Shown: positions 1-5,556 of the stretch, piece by piece | How positions within the stretch are numbered: the first letter of the stretch is position 1 | Layout: each line of letters starts with the position of its first letter | Assembly: GCA_002372545.1 (NCBI GenBank) | Contig: DFHD01000031.1 | Location: 1-19,010 of the forward strand | From: Lachnospiraceae bacterium UBA3732 | Lineage (GTDB): Bacteria > Bacillota > Clostridia > Lachnospirales > Lachnospiraceae | Reading direction: 5' to 3' | Length of the DNA: 19,010 nucleotides | The notes under the pieces: generated by a model | Databases searched by the model: none | The model's input: only the letters and a program-made list of their open reading frames with translations | Told to the model about the DNA's origin: nothing | Position numbers and translations under genes: made by a program

Positions 1-783
1 ATTACTCATACGGTAGTTATATCCAAGTTCTTCATGCTGATACCATGGAGCGTCTTCTCTTGACTGAGTAGACCATTTCCTAATCTTATTGGCATCTTCT
101 TCATCATCGCAAAGAAACATTCCACCGGAACTACCAGTAATTATTTTGTTACCATTAAAGGATATTATGCTATAATCGCCAAAGCATCCTGTCTGAACAC
201 CGTTTACAGCTGCACCAAAACTTTCTGCCGCATCTTCTATGATGAGTGCGCCGTGTTCATCAGCTATTCTTCTGATCTCTTCTACTTTTGCAGGAGAACC
301 ATACAGATGCGCAGCCACTATAAGCTTTACATCAGGATACATTTCGAAAGCTTTAGCAAGTGCAACCGGATCCATATTCCAGGAATCATATTCAGTATCT
401 ATAAATACCGGTTCTCCATTTTCATAGAGAACTCCATTCAAGGTTGCATCGAAAGTCATATCACTACAGAATACCTTTCGGCCTTCCAAAGATCCATGTC
501 CTGCCTTAGGCATTCCATATAGCTTTTCAGCAGCAAGTTTTATCGCCAGATGAAGCGCTGCCGTTCCACAGCTGAGAGCAACTGCACATTTTCTTCCAAT
601 ATACTCTGCAACTTCTTTTTCGATAACATTTATATTTTCACCCGCAGTCGTTATCCAGTTTTTATCAAAAGCATCATTTATCCACTTCTGTTCTTCGCCA
701 TGCATCGTTGGTGAAGCCAGCCATATTTTCTTCTCAAATGGTTTGATTCCCGCAAATCTGGAATCATTTATATAATCTTTCAT
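1..783 (-). CDS. DegT/DnrJ/EryC1/StrS-family sugar aminotransferase (EpsN/PglE-like), 3' part outside window
   Basis: This is a PLP-dependent aminotransferase that would put an amino group on a 4-keto-6-deoxy nucleotide sugar in the cytoplasm. An open frame of 261 codons runs from ATG at 783 to the window edge without a stop. Visible family landmarks are SCGTAALH (residues 71-78), EDAAES (183-188), and SFNGNKIITGSSGG (208-221), in which K213 is the expected Schiff-base lysine. The last visible residues, YNYRMSN, match the usual mid-protein motif, so roughly the last third is missing. It resembles Bacillus EpsN and Campylobacter PglE as I remember them. It follows the 4,6-dehydratase gene by 153 bp, which fits the two-step route to a UDP-4-amino-4,6-dideoxy sugar. 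The RBS is weak: GGAAGGA lies about 15 nt from the ATG. Codons are noticeably richer in A/T (ATA, TAT, AAA) than in the neighbouring genes, hinting at a different origin. Family is secure; the exact substrate is inferred. Confidence 0.9.
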   Translation of the reverse strand, partial: MKDYINDSRFAGIKPFEKKIWLASPTMHGEEQKWINDAFDKNWITTAGENINVIEKEVAEYIGRKCAVALSCGTAALHLAIKLAAEKLYGMPKAGHGSLEGRKVFCSDMTFDATLNGVLYENGEPVFIDTEYDSWNMDPVALAKAFEMYPDVKLIVAAHLYGSPAKVEEIRRIADEHGALIIEDAAESFGAAVNGVQTGCFGDYSIISFNGNKIITGSSGGMFLCDDEEDANKIRKWSTQSREDAPWYQHEELGYNYRMSN

Positions 784-936
784 AGATAATATAGCCCGTC
801 CTTCCGCATCCTTTTGATTGCATATTGTTATATCGTACTATTATATCCTGCCAGGTGAGGATTTTTGATATTCGCCTCAAAATATACCTAAATGCACCCA
901 CTAAATCAATTTATTCCTGATGTAGCGAGCGCATTC
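784..936 (-). other. AT-rich spacer between dehydratase and aminotransferase genes
   Basis: This 153-bp gap has no convincing ORF or terminator hairpin. It is AT-rich like the aminotransferase gene to its left and unlike the dehydratase gene to its right, so the composition change falls at about position 930. Confidence 0.6.
840..868 (-). promoter_or_regulatory. Possible weak promoter for the aminotransferase gene
   Basis: On the minus strand a perfect -10 hexamer TATAAT lies at 840-845, 57 nt before the ATG at 783. The hexamer 17 nt further upstream (863-868) reads TCAAAA and matches TTGACA at only three of six positions, and there is no TG extension. It would allow independent expression of this gene, but chance occurrence in AT-rich DNA is possible. 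Confidence 0.25.
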
Positions 937-3210
937 TTATTCTATCGCCGATCCGGATATCAGTACACATAACTGCCAGTACACATAACTGCTTATCCGC
1001 GAAAAGCCTTTTTTATTTGGGTTCTTCGTTTTTCGGAGTACCCCCCCTAAAATCTCCCGGATTTCCGCGCGGTACGCGGCCTCTTCATCCTGCCGGAGCG
1101 GGGATGTGGGATGGAAGGTGTCCACCATATCCTGGATCATGAGACGGATGGCATCGGTGTTTTCGTACGCCACCTTCATCATGTCCTGCAGTTTTTTCAA
1201 AATGACGTCTTCATCAAAATCGATCGGATGGCCGACATAGATCAGCTTATTGGCGGTCTTCGCCAGGCCCTCCTCGGCCATGAGCTTTTCCTCATAAAGC
1301 TTTTCGCCCGGACGGAGTCCGGAATATTCAACCTTGATATCCACATCGGGACGGAATCCGCTGAGCTTGATAAGGTTCCGGGCAAGGTCGTCGATCTTCA
1401 CCGGTTCGCCCATGTCGAGAACAAATATCTCCCCGCCTTTGGCGTAGGTACCGGCCTGCAGCACCAGACGCACGGCCTCCGGGATTGTCATGAAATAGCG
1501 CACAATATCCGGATGGGTAACAGTGACCGGTCCGCCCTCCGCGATCTGCTTCTTAAAGAGCGGAACAACGCTTCCGTTGGAGCCGAGCACATTGCCGAAC
1601 CGCACGGCTACGAATTCGGTCTGTGCCTTCCTGTGTCCCAGGCCGTCCTGGCCGGGGAGCGTAAAGATTTCGTTCCCGTCCTTATCACGCCGCACCTCTC
1701 CCTCTTCCGAAAGAGGGAACATGGCGCCGTCCTCATCGTCCCGGTGAACGGTGATCACGGGGATTTCGCACTCCTTATTGGCTTTGATCTTGCGGTCAAA
1801 GCTCTGAATGATCATCTCGCAGATCCGCTTGGTGGCGCCCATCACGTTGGTGGGATTCACCGCCTTATCTGTGGAAATGAGCACGAACCGCCGCACACCG
1901 TACATCATGGCGGCGTAGGCCACCTTGTAGGTGCCGAAAACGTTATTCTTTACCGCCTCATAGGGGCTGGTCTCCATCAGCGGCACATGCTTATGGGCTG
2001 CCGCGTGATATACGATGTCCGGACGGTAGTCCCGGAAGATCTGGTTCACGCGCTTCGTATCCCGGACTGAGCCGATGAGAACCGCAAGGTTCAGGTTCGG
2101 ATAATGTCTCTTTAATTCATTCTGGATCTCGTAGGCGTTATTCTCGTAAACATCGAAGATGACGAGCTGCCTTGGCCCGTGCATGGCAATCTGCCGGCAG
2201 AGCTCGCTGCCGATGCTTCCGCCGCCGCCCGTGACGAGGATGGTCTTTCCGGCAAGGGACTTGTAGATTTCCTCCATGCTGACTTCGACCTGCTCCCGAC
2301 CCAAAAGATCCTCGATCGATACTTCCTTCAGGTTCTTCACGCCGAAATCCCGGTTTGCTACGTCAATTACTCTGGGCAGGCTCTTCAGCTCGCAGCCTGT
2401 CTCCTTGCAGATGGTCAGGAAATCTCTTCTCTCCTCCGCATCCGCAGACGGAATGGCAAAGTAGATCTTTTCTACTTTATATTCCTCCACAGCAGAGAGG
2501 ATATCGTCCTTTCCGCCCACAACGGGGATACCGTCAATATATGTCTTCCGTTTTGCCGGATCATCGTCGATGATGCAGACCGGAAGCTCAGCCGCGTCCG
2601 GCTGTCTGTTCATTTCCCGGATGATGACACGGCCGGCCTGTCCCGCGCCGATGATCATGACCCGCTCTGTGGCCTGCTTTACCAGGTTTCTCCTTCTGCT
2701 GATAAGAAGAAGGAAGCGGTAGGAAAACCGGATACCCAGCGCTGCGACGTAATGCATCAGAAAACCAAAGATATAATAGCTTCTGGGCATGGGGCCGAAG
2801 CAGAGCTTCATCAGAGAATAATGCAGGATGATGCAGATCAAAACTGCTCCCGTTACCCTTGTCAGCTCTACATAGCTGGCGAACCGCCAGATACTGTGAT
2901 ACAGCCGAAAGCACCAGAAGACGCCCACCGTGATGACCAGCAGGAAGGGAATAAATTCCAGAAACCGGTCAAAATAATCCTTCGGGATGGAGTCAAAGCG
3001 GCAGTCAAACCGGAACCAAAGGGCAAGGAAGAAGGAAAAGAAGGTAAAGATCAGATCCAGAAAAACCAGCAGAAAGCGGACCGCGTTATGATGTCCCCTG
3101 TTCTCACTGCCGTTTTTTTCAGTTTTCTTTCTTTTTATCCTTTTCTCCGTATCCATATCCATAACCATACCCGTATCCATAACCATATCCGCGGTAGTAG
3201 CCTTTTCCAT
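937..3210 (-). CDS. Membrane-bound nucleoside-diphosphate-sugar 4,6-dehydratase (FlaA1/CapD/PglF/EpsC type)
   Basis: Likely converts UDP-GlcNAc to a UDP-4-keto-6-deoxy sugar. The N-terminal region holds about four membrane helices (residues 44-170). A first Rossmann-like domain follows with IIGAGQAG (186-193), then the SDR catalytic domain with TGGGGSIG (327-334), ISTDKAVNP (445-453) and MGATK (457-461). Met457 sits where most SDR enzymes have Tyr, as in the PglF/WbpM family. The usual length is about 600-640 residues; this frame has 757. The surplus includes an insertion of about 50 residues (481-530) before TEFVAVRFGN and an odd C-terminal tail after the G7 tract at 1041-1047. The start is uncertain: ATG 3210 has a plausible AAAGGG site, and in-frame ATGs follow at 3186, 3180, 3168, 3162 and 3156. 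All lie inside the cpsD tail, and no ATG, GTG or TTG exists between there and the first helix. It is followed by the aminotransferase. Confidence 0.92.
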   Translation of the reverse strand: MEKATTADMVMDTGMVMDMDTEKRIKRKKTEKNGSENRGHHNAVRFLLVFLDLIFTFFSFFLALWFRFDCRFDSIPKDYFDRFLEFIPFLLVITVGVFWCFRLYHSIWRFASYVELTRVTGAVLICIILHYSLMKLCFGPMPRSYYIFGFLMHYVAALGIRFSYRFLLLISRRRNLVKQATERVMIIGAGQAGRVIIREMNRQPDAAELPVCIIDDDPAKRKTYIDGIPVVGGKDDILSAVEEYKVEKIYFAIPSADAEERRDFLTICKETGCELKSLPRVIDVANRDFGVKNLKEVSIEDLLGREQVEVSMEEIYKSLAGKTILVTGGGGSIGSELCRQIAMHGPRQLVIFDVYENNAYEIQNELKRHYPNLNLAVLIGSVRDTKRVNQIFRDYRPDIVYHAAAHKHVPLMETSPYEAVKNNVFGTYKVAYAAMMYGVRRFVLISTDKAVNPTNVMGATKRICEMIIQSFDRKIKANKECEIPVITVHRDDEDGAMFPLSEEGEVRRDKDGNEIFTLPGQDGLGHRKAQTEFVAVRFGNVLGSNGSVVPLFKKQIAEGGPVTVTHPDIVRYFMTIPEAVRLVLQAGTYAKGGEIFVLDMGEPVKIDDLARNLIKLSGFRPDVDIKVEYSGLRPGEKLYEEKLMAEEGLAKTANKLIYVGHPIDFDEDVILKKLQDMMKVAYENTDAIRLMIQDMVDTFHPTSPLRQDEEAAYRAEIREILGGVLRKTKNPNKKGFSRISSYVYWQLCVLISGSAIE
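961..992. repeat. Perfect 16-bp tandem duplication
   Basis: The unit cagtacacataactgc occurs at 961-976 and again immediately at 977-992. It lies inside the last 25 codons of the dehydratase frame. Sixteen is not a multiple of three, so one copy shifts the frame relative to the other. This argues that the tail there is weakly constrained or was created recently. Confidence 0.95.
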
Positions 3211-3847
3211 AGCCCTTTCCGCCGGATTCCACCTTATTCAGCACAACGCCCAGGATCTTGACACTGACCTGATCCAGCTGCTTTTTCACATGCTGCACTG
3301 CCTTACGGCTGATGACGCCTGCCTCTGCCACGATCACGGCTCCATCGCACTGCCGCGCCACAACCGCCGCATCGATCACACTGCCCAGAGGCGGGCAGTC
3401 CACAATGATATAGTCATAATTTTCTTTCGAATATTTTAGTAATTCTTCGAATTTCTTTCCGCCAAGCAGCTCGGATGGATTCGGCGCCGTTTTTCCGGTG
3501 AAGACCACATCCAGGTTTTTGACGTTGGTCCCGTAGATCACTTCGTCCATCTTCTTCTTTCCTGCCAGATAGTGGGAAAGACCAACCGTTTCCGTATCCA
3601 CTGCATACCGGGCCGTCATCACGGACTTCCGGATATCAGCATCAATATAGATCACCTTCTTATCATCCTCCGCAAAGGCACAGGCCAGACGGAAAGAGAC
3701 AGCGCTCTTCCCTTCATTTGGCACAGAGCTGGTAAAGGCGATCACACGGATATCATCGCCGCAGAAGCTGATATTGGTCCGGAGAGCCTTAAAGGCCTCG
3801 CTTGTGGCGAAGTCCAGCTCCTGCAGATTTTCAAAATTGATATTCAC
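3119..3847 (-). CDS. cpsD: CpsD/CapB-type bacterial tyrosine kinase (capsule/exopolysaccharide regulation)
   Basis: A cytoplasmic BY-kinase that phosphorylates its own tyrosine-rich tail and, with CpsC, controls polymer length and export. Visible motifs: Walker A SSVPNEGKS (residues 40-48, K47), Walker A' VIYIDADIRKS (65-75) and Walker B YIIVDCPP (146-153). The C-terminus holds ten tyrosines in a GYGKGYY stretch followed by seven Gly-Tyr repeats, then a lysine-rich end. The length, 242 residues, is normal for the family. The start is GTG at 3847, overlapping the cpsC stop by 4 bp (GTGA), with a strong GGGGAGG 7 nt upstream. Translational coupling to cpsC is therefore likely. Its 3' end overlaps the dehydratase frame by about 92 bp. 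Because the tail is the target of phosphorylation, the CpsB phosphatase upstream is its natural partner. Confidence 0.96.
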   Translation of the reverse strand: MNINFENLQELDFATSEAFKALRTNISFCGDDIRVIAFTSSVPNEGKSAVSFRLACAFAEDDKKVIYIDADIRKSVMTARYAVDTETVGLSHYLAGKKKMDEVIYGTNVKNLDVVFTGKTAPNPSELLGGKKFEELLKYSKENYDYIIVDCPPLGSVIDAAVVARQCDGAVIVAEAGVISRKAVQHVKKQLDQVSVKILGVVLNKVESGGKGYGKGYYRGYGYGYGYGYGYGYGEKDKKKEN

Positions 3848-4596
3848 AGCTGCACCTCCCCTGCCTTAACCGCATCCTTATCCCTGCCGCGGGTTCTTCT
3901 CTTATTCACGCCGCCGGCAAGGGGAATCTGGCCAAGGACCTCAAGGCCAAGATAACGCTCAACATCCTCACTGTTCCTGATGCTGTCATCCCTGAGATAC
4001 CGGATGATGATGACTGCCGACACAAGGACGATGGCAAGCAGCGCGCCCAGGATCGCGTTCCTCGTCACATTGGGACCTGCTTTGGACTCTGCGATATGAC
4101 CGTAATCGATAACGTTGGGAGCCTGCTGCTCCATTACCTCTTCCATGTAGTCCAGCGACTCGTCAGTAAGCGCATCCACTATGGTCTTCGCCATATAGGC
4201 GTCCGTATGCGTAACGGTAATATAAAGGATACGGGTTTCCGCAGGATTATTGAAGCTCAGGTTGGAAACAAACGTCCCGTAGCTCATATCCAGATTCAGA
4301 TCCTTGATCACCTTCTCCACCACCGGGCGGCTCTTGATGATCTGGGTATAGTCCTTGGTCAGCTGGGTACCCATCTGAAGATCCATCAGACTGGTGATGC
4401 TGGTTGACGACCCGAGAACATAGATCTCCGACGTGGAGGTATAGGTCGGCGCAACAAAGAACATGGTGTAGCCGCCCCAGAGCCCGGCGCCCAGGATGCC
4501 GGCCAGGATCAGTATCCAAATGCGGTGCAGAAGGACGTGGAATATTTCCACAAGATCGATCTCCACCTCTTCATTTTGCTGTCTGTTCTGTTCCAT
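3844..4596 (-). CDS. cpsC: CpsC/Wzz-type polysaccharide co-polymerase and kinase activator
   Basis: A membrane adaptor of the Wzz/CapA family that sets chain length and activates the separate CpsD kinase. It has 250 residues, typical for Gram-positive CpsC. An N-terminal cytoplasmic stretch (1-25) precedes a first membrane helix (about 26-48) ending near APTYTS. The extracytoplasmic domain spans about 50-178. The second helix is at about 180-201. The cytoplasmic C-terminus contains DDSIRNSEDVERYLG, the segment that in this family contacts and stimulates the kinase. ATG 4596 has AAAGGA about 8 nt upstream. It overlaps cpsD by 4 bp. A 196-bp purine-rich spacer separates it from cpsB, unusually long for this trio. 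Confidence 0.95.
   Translation of the reverse strand: MEQNRQQNEEVEIDLVEIFHVLLHRIWILILAGILGAGLWGGYTMFFVAPTYTSTSEIYVLGSSTSITSLMDLQMGTQLTKDYTQIIKSRPVVEKVIKDLNLDMSYGTFVSNLSFNNPAETRILYITVTHTDAYMAKTIVDALTDESLDYMEEVMEQQAPNVIDYGHIAESKAGPNVTRNAILGALLAIVLVSAVIIIRYLRDDSIRNSEDVERYLGLEVLGQIPLAGGVNKRRTRGRDKDAVKAGEVQL
3855..3861 (-). promoter_or_regulatory. Shine-Dalgarno site fixing the GTG start of cpsD
   Basis: GGGGAGG lies 7 nt before GTG 3847, inside the 3' end of cpsC. It supports the GTG start although no ATG is available there. Confidence 0.8.
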
Positions 4597-4792
4597 GAGA
4601 TTATCCTTTATCTTTGTTTCTGCTGTATTCTGCTTACTCTCGCTGCTTTCTTCTTATTTCTTTCCGTTTTGCGTTTCGCTTATTCCTGCTGTTTGCAGAG
4701 AACATTTCGTACGCTGTAGCTGTGTTTTCACGATTTTTGTTTTATTTGATTCTACTTTCTTCGCTTCTGTTTTCTCTATTTCAATATTTCTG
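4597..4792 (-). other. Purine-rich spacer between cpsB and cpsC
   Basis: The 196-nt gap is strongly A/G-rich on the transcript (T/C on the plus strand). I see no convincing promoter, hairpin terminator or coding frame with an RBS. The longest small frame, starting with ATG near the middle, gives about 23 mostly basic residues and has no Shine-Dalgarno site. Confidence 0.5.
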
Positions 4793-5533
4793 TCACAGCG
4801 CCTGCCCCGTGAGGATTCGGTTCTCGAGCACAGCCTCTGCGTTTTCCCGGCAGAGCCTGCTCACCGCATTGTCACCGCATTTCTTCCGAATCCACTTCAC
4901 GGCGTCGCTCCAGTCCGGCGTCCGGTTTTCCGTATCGTGACAGTCGGTGGACAGAAAGCTGATAATGCCGCTCCTCAGCAGTTTCCGCCGCCAGCGCGTG
5001 CTTTCATCGAAGAGGCTGCCCTCCACAGCTTCCGTATTCATCTGGAAGAGAAGCCCCATTTCCGCAAGCTCCTGCATCCTGTCCATCCTGCCCTCCAGGC
5101 AATGATAGCGCTCCACATGGGCAATGATGATCCGCTTCCTTGTAGCGGTCACCTCCTGCATCCCCTTATAAAGCTCATTATAGGGAATCCGGATATTAAA
5201 CTCGATCAGTACATATTTCGTTCCGGCCATGGTATGGATCATGCCGGCCCTGAGGTCATCAGCAATCCCCGCCTCATACAGCACCTCGTTGCCAAGGTAA
5301 AGCTGAAGCTCCGGATATTTCTCCTTTGCTGCCGCCTGCAGCTCGCTGAATCTTGCATCTAGCTCCCCGTAGCTGTAGCTGTTCCGCCCCCGTATATAAT
5401 GAGGCGTGCAGATGATCTTCCTCGCGCCCTCTTTATACTCCATATCCAGAAGAGCAAGGGACTCCTCAAGGCTCTGGGAGCCGTCATCCACACCCGGAAC
5501 AATGTGGTTATGCATATCTACAAAATATTCCAT
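4793..5533 (-). CDS. cpsB: CpsB/CapC-type tyrosine-protein phosphatase (PHP fold)
   Basis: A manganese-dependent phosphatase of the PHP superfamily that removes phosphate from the CpsD tyrosine tail. The metal-binding motifs are all visible: DMHNHIVPGVDDG (residues 6-18, H8 and H10), TPHY (43-46), NE (82-83), IEF (110-112), AHVERY (138-143) and STDCHD (195-200). At 246 residues it has the usual family length and is complete. ATG 5533 is preceded by a modest purine-rich AAAGAGAAG. It starts 23 bp after the stop of the upstream membrane protein, so the two are probably co-transcribed, and it leads the cpsB-cpsC-cpsD trio. No signal peptide, consistent with cytoplasmic action. Confidence 0.96.
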   Translation of the reverse strand: MEYFVDMHNHIVPGVDDGSQSLEESLALLDMEYKEGARKIICTPHYIRGRNSYSYGELDARFSELQAAAKEKYPELQLYLGNEVLYEAGIADDLRAGMIHTMAGTKYVLIEFNIRIPYNELYKGMQEVTATRKRIIIAHVERYHCLEGRMDRMQELAEMGLLFQMNTEAVEGSLFDESTRWRRKLLRSGIISFLSTDCHDTENRTPDWSDAVKWIRKKCGDNAVSRLCRENAEAVLENRILTGQAL

Positions 5534-5556
5534 CTTCTCTTTAAGTTACCGCTTGC

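Noticed and set aside
1001..1030. Possible terminator after the dehydratase frame
   Set aside because: AAAAGCCTTTTTT looks like a hairpin with a T tail, but the complementary arms overlap and leave no loop.
1111..2070. Plus-strand open frame (319 codons) opposite the dehydratase gene
   Set aside because: Histidine-rich shadow frame antisense to conserved SDR motifs.
2179..3261. Plus-strand open frame (360 codons) opposite the dehydratase and cpsD tail
   Set aside because: The opposite strand carries unmistakable catalytic motifs; the plus frame has no recognisable domain.
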